In this document: positions 1-8,879 of the stretch, piece by piece
Layout: each line of letters begins with the position of its first letter
Numbering within the stretch: position 1 is the stretch's first letter
Assembly (NCBI GenBank): GCA_964528575.1
Contig: CAZGTQ010000318.1
Span: forward strand, 1-40,840
Source of the DNA: CAZGTQ01 sp964528575
GTDB taxonomy: Bacteria; Planctomycetota; UBA1135; GCA-002686595
Length of the DNA: 40,840 nt
Reading direction: 5' to 3'
Made by a program: the position numbers and the translations under genes
Notes under the pieces: model-generated
Told to the model about the DNA's origin: nothing
The model's database searches: none
The model's input: only the letters and a program-made list of their open reading frames with translations

Positions 1-40
1 CAAGTACTGCTGGCCCGGATACGGCAGGCAGCTGCGCTGA
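1..40 (+). CDS. C-terminal end of a plus-strand gene (5' part outside window)
   Basis: Reading from base 2 gives twelve codons, KYCWPGYGRQLR, followed by TGA at 38-40. Eleven of the twelve codons end in G or C, as in the real genes of the window. The gene would converge on rbfA, and the spacer between them carries hairpins, as expected between two gene ends. Twelve codons are too few to name a family, so this is only a probable gene end. Confidence 0.35.
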   Translation, partial: KYCWPGYGRQLR

Positions 41-73
41 CCAGCGCCTGCGCGTCACCACCTGAGGTAGGAG

Positions 74-134
74 CCTAGTGCATTAGTAGTGCACGCTAGG
101 ATCTGAGCGGGGGGCACCGGGCAACCGGTGTCCC
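74..134. terminator. Two hairpins in the convergent spacer after rbfA, possible bidirectional terminator
   Basis: Hairpin one pairs CCTA (74-77) and GTGCA (78-82) with TGCAC (90-94) and TAGG (97-100), with a 2-nt bulge. Hairpin two pairs GGGGCACCGG (111-120) with CCGGTGTCCC (125-134), ten pairs with one G-U, around a GCAA tetraloop on the plus strand. No T-run follows in either direction, so these are not classic intrinsic terminators. Their position between two converging gene ends suggests a stop or 3'-end-stabilising role. Confidence 0.4.
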
Positions 135-147
135 TACCGCGTCATCG

Positions 148-612
148 CTACCGCGCGTCCTCGTCCTCGAGGAATTCCTCGTACTCCACGGCGATCTCGG
201 CGTCCTCGTCCTCGTCGCCCGTGAACACCTCGCCCGTGTCGTGCGCTTCCGGGTTGATCGCGCGATCGCGGCGCAGCGCCTCGCGGATCGCCTGATCCAT
301 GTGCGCGGCGTACTCGACCGAGTCGTCGTACTTCCACTGCAGCCTCGGCACGCGGCGCGTGCGCAGGACGCGGGCGACCTGCCGTTGGATGTAGCCGCTC
401 GCGTCGGCGAGCATGTGCTCGGCGCGGCTGCGCTCGCCGGCCGAGCCGAGCACGGAGAACGAGACGCGCGCGCTGGCGAGGTCGGGCGTCACCTCGACGT
501 TCGTGATCGTGATGAACCCGCCGCGCGGGTCCGAGAGCTCGAACTCGATGCAGTACGCGATCCGCTCCTTGATGCGAGCCGCGATGCGCGCGACCGTGCG
601 GGGGTTCGCCAT
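148..612 (-). CDS. rbfA: Ribosome-binding factor A (RbfA)
   Basis: A 154-residue protein of the RbfA family, a single KH-like domain protein that binds the 30S precursor and helps mature the 5' end of 16S rRNA. The N-terminus (MANPRTVARIAARIKERI) and the central strand ITITNVEVTPDLASARV (about residues 35-51) are typical. The helix with YIQRQVARVLRTRRVPRL follows, then the SVEYAAHMDQAI segment. The last 35 residues are an acidic tail beyond the usual domain. The start is ATG at 612-610, 36 nt after the infB stop, so it is the third gene of the nusA-infB-rbfA operon. No strong Shine-Dalgarno is visible, so translation may be coupled to infB. The stop is TAG at 150-148. Confidence 0.95.
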   Translation of the reverse strand: MANPRTVARIAARIKERIAYCIEFELSDPRGGFITITNVEVTPDLASARVSFSVLGSAGERSRAEHMLADASGYIQRQVARVLRTRRVPRLQWKYDDSVEYAAHMDQAIREALRRDRAINPEAHDTGEVFTGDEDEDAEIAVEYEEFLEDEDAR

Positions 613-648
613 GGCGGCGTCCGTTGATCCGTCCGCGGACGGGAGAGT

Positions 649-3642
649 TCAGGTCGACGTCGGGATCTCGAGCTCGCGCTTGACCTCGCTGAGCTTGTAG
701 GTCTCGAGCACGTCGCCTTCCTTGATGTCGTTGTAGTCCTTCAGGACGACGCCGCACTCGAAGCCCTCGCGGACCTCCTTGGCGTCGTCCTTCTCGCGCT
801 TGAGCGAGGCGAGCGACCCGGTGTAGACGATCGCGCCGTCGCGCAGGAGCCGCACGCGGTTGTCGCGGTGCACCGTGCCGTCGAGCACGTAGCAGCCCGC
901 GATGTTGCCCAGGCGCGACGACTTGAAGATCCGCCGGATCTCGATGTGGCCGGTGACGACCTCGACGACTTCGGGCGCGAGGCTGCCCTCCATCATCTTG
1001 CGGACGTCGTCGAGCAGCTCGTAGATGACCGAGTAGTTGCGGATCTCGACGCCGGCGCGCTCCGCCGCCTGCCGCGCCTTGGTCGCGGTGCTGACGTGGA
1101 ACGCGAGGATCGTCGCGTCGGTCGTGATCGCGTGGTCGACGTCGCTCTCGCCGACCTGGCCGACGCTCGCGCCGACGAGGCGCACCTCGACCTCCTCGTG
1201 GATCATCGACGAGAGCTGCTCCTTGAGCACCTCGACCGATCCGGAGACGTCGGCCTTGACGAGCAGGTTGATCGATGCGCGGCCCTGCGCGGCGACGGCC
1301 TCGAGCAGGTTCTCGCGGCTGACGACCTGGCGCTCGACCTGGCTGATCTGACGGTTCTTGCGGTTGCGCTCCTCGGCGACCTCCTTCGCGCGGTCGAGGC
1401 TCTCGACCACGAGGAAGTTGTCGCCGACCGCGGGCAGCTCGTTGAAGCCCGTGACCTCGACCGGCATCGACGGGCCGGCGGAGTTGATCTGCTTGCCGCG
1501 GTCGTCGTGGATCGAGCGCACCTTGCCGTAGCCGTCGCCCGCGAGGATCACCTGGCCGCGCTCGAGACTGCCGTCCTGGACGAGCAGGTGCGCGACCTTG
1601 CCCTTGCCCTGCTGGATCTCGGCCTCGAGCACGACGCCCTTCGCCGGACCCTCGGGGTGGCAGCGCAGCTCGAGCATCTCGCCCTCGAGGAACACGTGCT
1701 CGAGCAGGTCCTCGATCCCGTCACCCTTGAGCGCGCTGATCGCCTTGATCTCGGTCTCGCCGCCCCACTCGCGCGGGTTGAGGCCCTCGGCCGCGAGCTG
1801 CTGCTTGACGCGGTCGGGGTTCGCTTCGGGCCGGTCGATCTTGTTGAGCGCGACGACGATCGGCACGCCCGCCGAACGGGCGTGCTGGATCGCTTCCTTC
1901 GTCTGCGGCTTCACGCCGTCGTCGGCCGCGACGATCAGGACGACCACGTCGACCGCGTTCGCGCCGCGCTTGCGCATCGCGGTGAACGCGGCGTGGCCGG
2001 GCGTGTCGAGGATCGTGAGCGTGTGGCCCTTCTTCGTCGTGACCTGGTACGCGCCGATGTGCTGCGTGATGCCGCCCGCTTCGCCCGTCGTGATGCGGCT
2101 GCGGCGGATCGTGTCGATCAGCGTCGTCTTGCCGTGGTCGACGTGCCCGAGCACCGCGACCGTCGGCGGCCGCGAGACGAGCTTCTCCTCGCCGACCGAC
2201 GCGCGCTTCTCCTCGATCTCGGTGAGCAGCGCCTCCTCGGCCTCGATCACGCGCTTGATCGACAGCTTGACGTCGAATTCTGCCGCGAGCAGCTCGGCGG
2301 TCTCGTTGTCGAGCAGCGTGTTGATGTGGAACCGCGAGCCGAGCCTGATGCCGGCGCCGATCATGTCGCCGACGGTCACCGAGAGCGCCTCGGCGAGCTT
2401 CTTGATCGGGATCGGCTCCTCGATCGTCACCGTCTGACCCGAGTGGGGCGAGCCCGACGGAGCGCTTCGACGCCCGCGGCCGGTCGAGAAGCCGGGGCCG
2501 CCGCGGCGTCCGCCGCCGCCGCCGCCACCGCCGGGCAGCTTGTTGCGGCGCAGGAAGCGGCCCGCTTCGCGCTCGCGCAACTGCTGCGCGGTGAGTTGGC
2601 CGCGGCTCGCGTGGTCGCCGCGCACGAACGCGCTCTTGCGGTTGCGCGCGAGCGTCGGCTTGACGTCGGGCGCCGTCTCGTCGTCGCTCGAGCGCAGCCG
2701 GCGGGACTCGGCCTTGCGCGGCTGGTTGGCCTGCAGCTTGGAGAGGTCGATGAAGCCGACGACCTTGCCCGGACGGCGCTTGGCCGACGGGCGGACGACG
2801 TCCTCGGACGAAGCATCCGCCGTCTCCCTGCGCGTCGCTGCGCTCTTCTTGCCCTTCCTCGCCGCGGGTGCTTCGGCGGCCGGTCTCGCGGCCCGGGCGC
2901 GCTCGGTCTCGGGGCGCTCGATCTCGCGGGCGGCCTCGGTTCCGGCGGCTCCGCCGTCGGACCGCGCGGCGGCGGCGGCGGGCTCGGCCTCGGCCGGTTG
3001 CTCGGCGGCGGCGGGCGGTTGCTCGGCGCGTGCAGCCGGCGCCGTGGGGGCGGGCGTCGGCGCGGCGTCGGCTGCAAGAGCGGGTTGCTCGGCGCGCGCG
3101 GGCGCCACGGTCGGCTCCGGCGTCTCGCGCGCGATCTCGACTGCCTCCGCGGCGACCTGCTCGGTGTGCGTGGGAGCGCTGGGAGCGGCCGGCTCGCTCG
3201 GCGCCTCGGCGGCGGCGAGCGGCTGGGCCTCCGGCTGGGTCTCGGCCGCGGGCGCGGCCGGCGTGGGCGTCGCCTCCGGCGCGGCAGCGGGAGCCTGGCG
3301 GGCGGCGGGCGCCTCGACCGCGGCCACCGCAGTCTCCTCGCGCTCCTCCTCGGCGTCCTCCGCGTCCTCGGCGGCGTACGCCTCCTCGTCGGCGGGCGTC
3401 GCCTTCTTCTTCTTACGCTTGACGACCAGTCCGCCCATGGTCGTCTCGCCCGGAGCCGCCTTCTTCTGCTGCTCGACGAGCCCGTACGCCTCGAGACGCC
3501 CTTGGATCTCGATGACCTCGAAGTCGTCGAGCGCCGTCATGTGGCTCTTGACCGGGAAACCCAGGTCGCGGAGCTTGGCCGCCAGTTGTTGGCCGGTCAT
3601 GCCGTACTCCTTCGCCAGGTCGTAGACGCGCTTCTTACTCAC
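649..3642 (-). CDS. infB: Translation initiation factor IF-2
   Basis: A 997-residue IF-2, the GTPase that brings initiator tRNA to the 30S subunit and promotes subunit joining. Residues 1-50 are the IF2 N-terminal domain (KKRVYDLAKEYGMTGQQLAAKL). Residues about 75-400 are a long low-complexity stretch rich in Ala, Pro and Glu, with a poly-Gly block near 370. The G domain carries GHVDHGKTT (499-507), DTPGH (546-550) and NKID (599-602). Domains II to IV follow to the C-terminus. The start is GTG at 3642-3640, with GAGGA about ten bases upstream. It is longer than E. coli IF-2 alpha because of the linker. The gap to nusA is 48 nt. Identification is secure; only the linker boundaries are approximate. 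Confidence 0.98.
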   Translation of the reverse strand: MSKKRVYDLAKEYGMTGQQLAAKLRDLGFPVKSHMTALDDFEVIEIQGRLEAYGLVEQQKKAAPGETTMGGLVVKRKKKKATPADEEAYAAEDAEDAEEEREETAVAAVEAPAARQAPAAAPEATPTPAAPAAETQPEAQPLAAAEAPSEPAAPSAPTHTEQVAAEAVEIARETPEPTVAPARAEQPALAADAAPTPAPTAPAARAEQPPAAAEQPAEAEPAAAAARSDGGAAGTEAAREIERPETERARAARPAAEAPAARKGKKSAATRRETADASSEDVVRPSAKRRPGKVVGFIDLSKLQANQPRKAESRRLRSSDDETAPDVKPTLARNRKSAFVRGDHASRGQLTAQQLREREAGRFLRRNKLPGGGGGGGGRRGGPGFSTGRGRRSAPSGSPHSGQTVTIEEPIPIKKLAEALSVTVGDMIGAGIRLGSRFHINTLLDNETAELLAAEFDVKLSIKRVIEAEEALLTEIEEKRASVGEEKLVSRPPTVAVLGHVDHGKTTLIDTIRRSRITTGEAGGITQHIGAYQVTTKKGHTLTILDTPGHAAFTAMRKRGANAVDVVVLIVAADDGVKPQTKEAIQHARSAGVPIVVALNKIDRPEANPDRVKQQLAAEGLNPREWGGETEIKAISALKGDGIEDLLEHVFLEGEMLELRCHPEGPAKGVVLEAEIQQGKGKVAHLLVQDGSLERGQVILAGDGYGKVRSIHDDRGKQINSAGPSMPVEVTGFNELPAVGDNFLVVESLDRAKEVAEERNRKNRQISQVERQVVSRENLLEAVAAQGRASINLLVKADVSGSVEVLKEQLSSMIHEEVEVRLVGASVGQVGESDVDHAITTDATILAFHVSTATKARQAAERAGVEIRNYSVIYELLDDVRKMMEGSLAPEVVEVVTGHIEIRRIFKSSRLGNIAGCYVLDGTVHRDNRVRLLRDGAIVYTGSLASLKREKDDAKEVREGFECGVVLKDYNDIKEGDVLETYKLSEVKRELEIPTST

Positions 3643-3690
3643 TCGGGTTCGGTCCTCGCGTTCGTTCTCTAGTCCGCGCCGCTCGTCGGC

Positions 3691-4830
3691 TCAGCCCTCG
3701 GCTTCCGCGACGTACGCGCCGGCCTCGCTCGCCGGTCCGTCCTTCACGGCTCCATCTCGTCCCGCGCCGGATGGCGCCTCGCCGCCGTCCGCGGCGCCGT
3801 CCTCGGGCGGGCCGCCGTCGTCGGCGCCGGCCTCCGTATCGTAGCCGCCGTCGTCGGCGCCGGCTTCGAGCGAGTCCGCCTCGAACTCCGCGCGGGTCTT
3901 GATGTCGATGTCCCAGCCGCACAGCCGGCTGGCCAGCCGCACGTTCTGGCCCTTCTTGCCGATCGCGAGCGACTGCTGGTCCTCGTCGACGATGACGACC
4001 GCGGTGCGCAGGTCCTCGTCGGCGTAGATGTTGTCGATGTGGATGACGGCCGGCTTCAAGCCGTTCATGATGAGCGTTTCGAGCGAGTCGCTCCAACGGA
4101 TGATGTCGATGCGCTCGCCGCGCAGCTCGTCGATCACCGCCTTGATCCGCGACCCGCGCACACCGACGCACGCGCCGATGCAGTCGATCTTCGGGTCCTG
4201 CGAGATCACCGCCATCTTCGTGCGGTAGCCGGGCTCGCGCACGACGCGCTTGATGTCGATGATCCGGTCTGCGATCTCCGGCACCTCGAGCTCGAAGAGC
4301 CGGCGCACGAGGTCGGGGTGCGTGCGGCTCACGGTGATGCGCACGCGCGGTCCGTCCTTGCGCACCTCGAGCACGATCGCGCGGATGCGGTCGCCGGGCT
4401 GGAACGTCTCGCCGCGCACGCGCTCCTCGCGGGGGAGATACGCCTCGGCGCGGCCGAGGTGGATCACCATGTTGTCGCCCTCGAAGCGCTGAACCGTCCC
4501 GTTGACCAGCGCGCCGACGCGCGTCTCGTACTCGTCGTAGAGCACGTCACGCTCCGCCTCGCGGATCTTCTGCATCATGACCTGCTTGCAGGCCTGCGCC
4601 GCGATCCGGCCGAGCTCCGAGAGCTCGAACTCGTACTCGCCCTCGTCGTCCTCGATCGTGATCGCCGCGCTCGAGCGGTCGATCGTCACGACGAGGTCGT
4701 CCCCTGCGCCCAGCCGCTTCTTCACCGCCGTGCCGATCGCGAGCTCCAGACCTTCGAACAGGACCTCCTTCGGGATGTCGCGCTCACGATGGATGACGTC
4801 GATCATCCGGAGTAGGTCGTCGGTGTTCAT
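3691..4830 (-). CDS. nusA: Transcription termination/antitermination factor NusA
   Basis: A 379-residue NusA, which binds RNA polymerase and modulates pausing, termination and antitermination. It has the N-terminal polymerase-binding domain (about 1-103, starting MNTDDLLRMIDVIHRERDIP), an S1 domain (about 104-173, with LVNGTVQRFEGDNMVIHLG), KH1 (about 176-273, with GACVGVRGSRI) and KH2 (274-320, with LAIGKKGQNVRLA). A roughly 58-residue Asp/Gly/Ala-rich acidic tail replaces any C-terminal AR repeats. The open frame extends far upstream, but ATG at 4830-4828 is chosen because it gives the family's exact N-terminus. It is first in the operon: rimP, which usually precedes it, is absent, and a divergent regulator lies upstream instead. 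Confidence 0.97.
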   Translation of the reverse strand: MNTDDLLRMIDVIHRERDIPKEVLFEGLELAIGTAVKKRLGAGDDLVVTIDRSSAAITIEDDEGEYEFELSELGRIAAQACKQVMMQKIREAERDVLYDEYETRVGALVNGTVQRFEGDNMVIHLGRAEAYLPREERVRGETFQPGDRIRAIVLEVRKDGPRVRITVSRTHPDLVRRLFELEVPEIADRIIDIKRVVREPGYRTKMAVISQDPKIDCIGACVGVRGSRIKAVIDELRGERIDIIRWSDSLETLIMNGLKPAVIHIDNIYADEDLRTAVVIVDEDQQSLAIGKKGQNVRLASRLCGWDIDIKTRAEFEADSLEAGADDGGYDTEAGADDGGPPEDGAADGGEAPSGAGRDGAVKDGPASEAGAYVAEAEG

Positions 4831-5109
4831 GGGCTCGTTCGCAGGGATACAAGGACGTACGCGCGTCGCCCGGTCACCTTCCGTCGAGCGGTAACCGCCT
4901 GACGGATCGCGGGTTAACCACCTGGTCGGGCTCGACGGACATCGACCCGGACCCGGTGGCCGCCCCGCGTGGCGACCCGGCGCCGCGCGCGCTGGCGTCC
5001 TCAATTTAAGGCGCGGCAGTCTGCTATATCTAGGGTATCGAGTCAACGGCGCCGGATGGGAGCGCCGATTCGCCCGGCCGAACGCCCGTGTGCCGGGCTG
5101 CGCCCCCAG
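4831..5109. promoter_or_regulatory. Divergent regulatory region between nusA and the AAA+ activator
   Basis: This 279-nt spacer separates two divergent genes. Its only AT-rich island is at 5001-5040. On the plus strand, TATATC (5025-5030) is a possible -10 box for the activator, but with a poor -35. On the minus strand, TTAAAT (5009-5004) with TAGATA 17 nt upstream is a possible sigma-70-like promoter for nusA, each box matching the consensus at 4 of 6 positions. A leader hairpin lies at 4880-4906. Both promoters are weak inferences from composition. Confidence 0.35.
4880..4906 (-). promoter_or_regulatory. Hairpin in the nusA 5' leader
   Basis: TCCGTC (4880-4885) pairs with GACGGA (4901-4906), and GCGG (4888-4891) with CCGC (4895-4898), around a TAA loop. 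A G-T wobble and one A-C mismatch lie between the two helices. It would sit about 50-76 nt upstream of the nusA start in the mRNA. No T-run follows, so it is more likely a leader structure than a terminator. A regulatory role is only suggested by position. Confidence 0.3.
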
Positions 5110-6138
<1,029 letters not shown>

Positions 6139-6198
6139 CGTGCCCGCTCGTACCGTGCCCGCTCGTAGCGTGCCCGCTCGTACCGTGCCCGCTCGTGA
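6139..6198 (+). repeat. Four tandem 15-bp repeats directly after the activator stop codon
   Basis: The unit CGTGCCCGCTCGTAC occurs at 6139-6153, 6154-6168, 6169-6183 and 6184-6198. The copies differ only in the last two bases (AC, AG, AC, GA). The array starts one base after the TGA of the activator and ends about 44 bases before the likely start of the next gene. It stays open in the frame of the next gene, where it would read PARTV/PARSV, but no signal peptide would then be N-terminal. It could be a protein-binding array, a spacer, or a replication-slippage product. Confidence 0.9.
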
Positions 6199-6241
6199 CG
6201 TGAACGACGACCTCCAGCGCGACCTCCATCAAGATCCCACC

Positions 6242-8800
6242 GTGACCGCGACGCCGAAGCCGACCTCGATCCGCGCCCTCTCGTTGGGCGTGCTCCCGCT
6301 CGCGCTCGTCGCCGCGCTCGCTGCCGCGGCCGCGCCTGCGCCCGCGACCGCGACCGCGGCCGCCGCCGACGAGATCGACCGCGCGCTGGCCGCGCTCGAG
6401 GCCCCGCTCGCACAGGAGCGGCGCGCTGCGCTCGAGCGGCTCGCCGCGGCCGGCGACGCGGCGGTCGACCGCGCGCTCGCCGCCTGGCCGGACGCGTCCG
6501 CGCGCACGCGGCGCGAGCTCGCGCGGCTCTTCGCCCGCAGCGCCGGGACCGGCGACGTGGGCGCGCTCGTCGAGCGTCTCGGCGCGGGCGGCGTGGACGC
6601 GCGCGTGGCGCTCGTGCGCTTCCTCGGCCGCGCCGACCACGGCGGCGACGCCTCGGGCGCACGCGTCGCGGCGCTCGCGCGCCTCGCGCGCGCGGACGCG
6701 TCGCCCGCGGTGCGCGCCGCGGCGGTCGAGACGCTCGGCCGCGTCCCCGATCCGGCCGCCGCGCAGGCGCTCGACGCGCTCTTCGCCGCCGTGCCGGCGG
6801 ACGAGCACGTCGCGCTCGCGAAGGCGCTCGCCGCGATGCCGCTGGCGCGCGAGCACGTGCTCGCCCGCGTGCGCGCGGCGTTCGCTGCGGACGCGCAGCC
6901 GCAGAGCACGAGCGACGCCGCGCTCGCCGAGCTGCTCGGCGCCTACGGGCGGGTGCTCGCCGAGGTGCCTGGCGCCGGCGCGCGAGCGGTCGAGCTGATG
7001 CCGCTCCCGCTCGGGCTGCGCCACCCCGCGTTCGAGGTCCAACGCGCCGCGCGCGAGGGGCTCGACGCGCTGCTCCTGCGCTACGGGGAGCTCGGCCAGC
7101 CCCAGCGCGCGCTCGACGCGCTCGAGGCGCTCGTCGGCCTCGGCTGGGACGAGGACGAGCTCGACTCCCGACGCGCCGTGCTCGCGCTACGCCAGACCGC
7201 GACGCCGGGCGAGGCGCGCGCGGCGGGCGAGCGGCTCGTCCGCCGCAACCTCCGCGGCCCCGACCGGGCCGCGCGCACGTGGCGCTTCTACGGCGAGCTG
7301 TTCGTCGGCGCGGCCGCGTTCGCCGAGCGCCGGCCCGCCGAGGCGCTCGCCGCGTTCGACGAGGCCGGCCGCTCGCTCGCCGCGCTGCGCGCGCTGCGCT
7401 ACGACCTGCGGCCGTTGATCGGCGCGACGTCCGAGTCGATGGGGGCGCTCGACGCGGACCTCGTCGAGCTCGGCGCGCTCGTGCACGTCTGGTCGGCGCT
7501 GTGCCTGCTCGCCGACGGCGCGGGCGCGGGCGAGCGGGGCGTGCTCGAGCACCTGCGGGCCGCGCACGTCGGCAGCCTGCGCGCGCAGCTCGAGAAGGCG
7601 TCGGCGAGCGGCGACGCGCGCGCGGGCGGGCTCGACGAGATCATCGACCGCGCGCTCGGCCCGCGCCGGCTCGTGCTGCTCAACGCGCGCCTGGGCGCCT
7701 GGGACCGCGGCGAGCTGTTCACGCTGCAGCGCCGCCTCGGCGAAGGGCTCGCGTCGGTCGCGCCGTGGGAGATGCCGGGCTTCGCGCCCGCCGAGGGGCT
7801 GCCGCCGCGGCTGGGCGCGCCGCTCATGGATTCCGAGCGCCTCACGCTCCTGCTCGCGGTGCAGGACGAGCGGCTCGAGGCGCTGCGGCGCGAGATCCGC
7901 GAGCTGAGCGATGCGGCGCACCGGCAGCTCGACGATCTGCTCGAGGCCGAGCGGGTGATGGAGCAGGCGCAACTCCTCCAGCGCCGGCTGTTCGAGATGG
8001 AGGACGAGCGCGCGCGCGACGCGGAGAACGGCTACCCCGAGCTGCGCCGGCTGCGCGTCGCGTCGGACGCCGCGCTGCGCCTCGCGCAAGACCTGCGCGC
8101 CGAGGGCCGCGCGGCCGAGGCGATCGAGGTCGGCCGGCGCATGCTCGCGGACCTCGAACGCGACGGGCGGCTCGAGGTCGGCGCGGGCGGCGCCTGGATC
8201 GCGGCGCGCATCGAGATGGTGATCGGCGGCTCGCTCAGCGACGAAGGGCTGCCCGCGGAGGCCGAGCGCGAGCTCGCGCGGGCCGAGCTGCGCCTGCGCG
8301 AGTTCGAGAACTCGCTGCGCGACCGCATGGACGACGCCGACGTGTCCGCCGAGGACCGCGCCGCGCTCGAGGCGAACGTGCGGGCGACGCAGTTGCTGCG
8401 CAGCGACGCGCTGACGAGCCTGGCGGTGAACGCGAACGTGCGGCTCGGCGAGCCCGAGCGCGCGCTCGCGTACTTCGAGGAGGCGTTCGCGCTCAACCAG
8501 AACGACTTCATGCGCGTCCTGCTCGCGTGCTACCGCGCCCGCTCCGGCCAGGCGGCGGAGGCGCGCGCGCAGATCGCGCAGGTCGCCGTCTCTCCGAGCC
8601 TCTTCTACAACCTCGCGTGCACGTATGCGCTGCTCGGCGACGCGGAGCGCGCGCTCGACTACCTCGCGCGCGAGCTGTCCGAGAACCACCCGACGCAGGG
8701 CTCGCTCGAGCGCCAACGCGCCTGGGCCCGCACCGACCCCGACCTCGTCTCGCTGCGCGACGATCCGCGTTTCCGCCAGCTCGTCGGCGACGGCGAGTAG
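6242..8800 (+). CDS. Exported HEAT-repeat/TPR protein
   Basis: About 852 residues. From GTG 6242 the N-terminus is a signal-peptide-like segment (RALSLGVLPLALVAALAAAA) ending in an Ala-rich cleavage region. Residues about 30-250 are helical repeats of HEAT type (for example SPAVRAAAVETLGRVPDPAA). The middle holds helical repeats and a charged coiled coil (VQDERLEALRREIRELSDA, about residues 540-620). The C-terminus has TPR-like units (ERALAYFEEAFALNQND; SLFYNLACTYALLGDAERAL) and the closing phrase DPDLVSLRDDPRFRQLV common at the ends of TPR proteins. Start choice is uncertain: GTG 6200 and GTG 6140 are also in frame, the latter reading through the 15-bp repeats. The function is probably protein-protein scaffolding outside the cytoplasm; the partner is unknown. 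Confidence 0.85.
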   Translation: MTATPKPTSIRALSLGVLPLALVAALAAAAAPAPATATAAAADEIDRALAALEAPLAQERRAALERLAAAGDAAVDRALAAWPDASARTRRELARLFARSAGTGDVGALVERLGAGGVDARVALVRFLGRADHGGDASGARVAALARLARADASPAVRAAAVETLGRVPDPAAAQALDALFAAVPADEHVALAKALAAMPLAREHVLARVRAAFAADAQPQSTSDAALAELLGAYGRVLAEVPGAGARAVELMPLPLGLRHPAFEVQRAAREGLDALLLRYGELGQPQRALDALEALVGLGWDEDELDSRRAVLALRQTATPGEARAAGERLVRRNLRGPDRAARTWRFYGELFVGAAAFAERRPAEALAAFDEAGRSLAALRALRYDLRPLIGATSESMGALDADLVELGALVHVWSALCLLADGAGAGERGVLEHLRAAHVGSLRAQLEKASASGDARAGGLDEIIDRALGPRRLVLLNARLGAWDRGELFTLQRRLGEGLASVAPWEMPGFAPAEGLPPRLGAPLMDSERLTLLLAVQDERLEALRREIRELSDAAHRQLDDLLEAERVMEQAQLLQRRLFEMEDERARDAENGYPELRRLRVASDAALRLAQDLRAEGRAAEAIEVGRRMLADLERDGRLEVGAGGAWIAARIEMVIGGSLSDEGLPAEAERELARAELRLREFENSLRDRMDDADVSAEDRAALEANVRATQLLRSDALTSLAVNANVRLGEPERALAYFEEAFALNQNDFMRVLLACYRARSGQAAEARAQIAQVAVSPSLFYNLACTYALLGDAERALDYLARELSENHPTQGSLERQRAWARTDPDLVSLRDDPRFRQLVGDGE

Positions 8801-8879
8801 CGCGGCCGCCGCGCCGCGCGACATTGCCGCGAACTCGCGCGCCGGCCCGCCGGCCGAGCGCGTAGGATCTCCGGCCGCT

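Noticed and set aside
34..47. GCGCTG/CAGCGC palindrome at the end of the first partial gene
   Set aside because: The 2-nt loop is too tight and there is no T-run; it is likely a by-product of GC-rich codons.
613..757. 207-residue minus-strand frame at 134-757 overlapping rbfA and infB
   Set aside because: Arg-rich shadow in another frame; rbfA at 148-612 explains the region.
868..3672. 934-residue plus-strand open frame across infB
   Set aside because: Antisense shadow of infB in GC-rich DNA; composition is Leu/Arg/Asp-rich with no domain.
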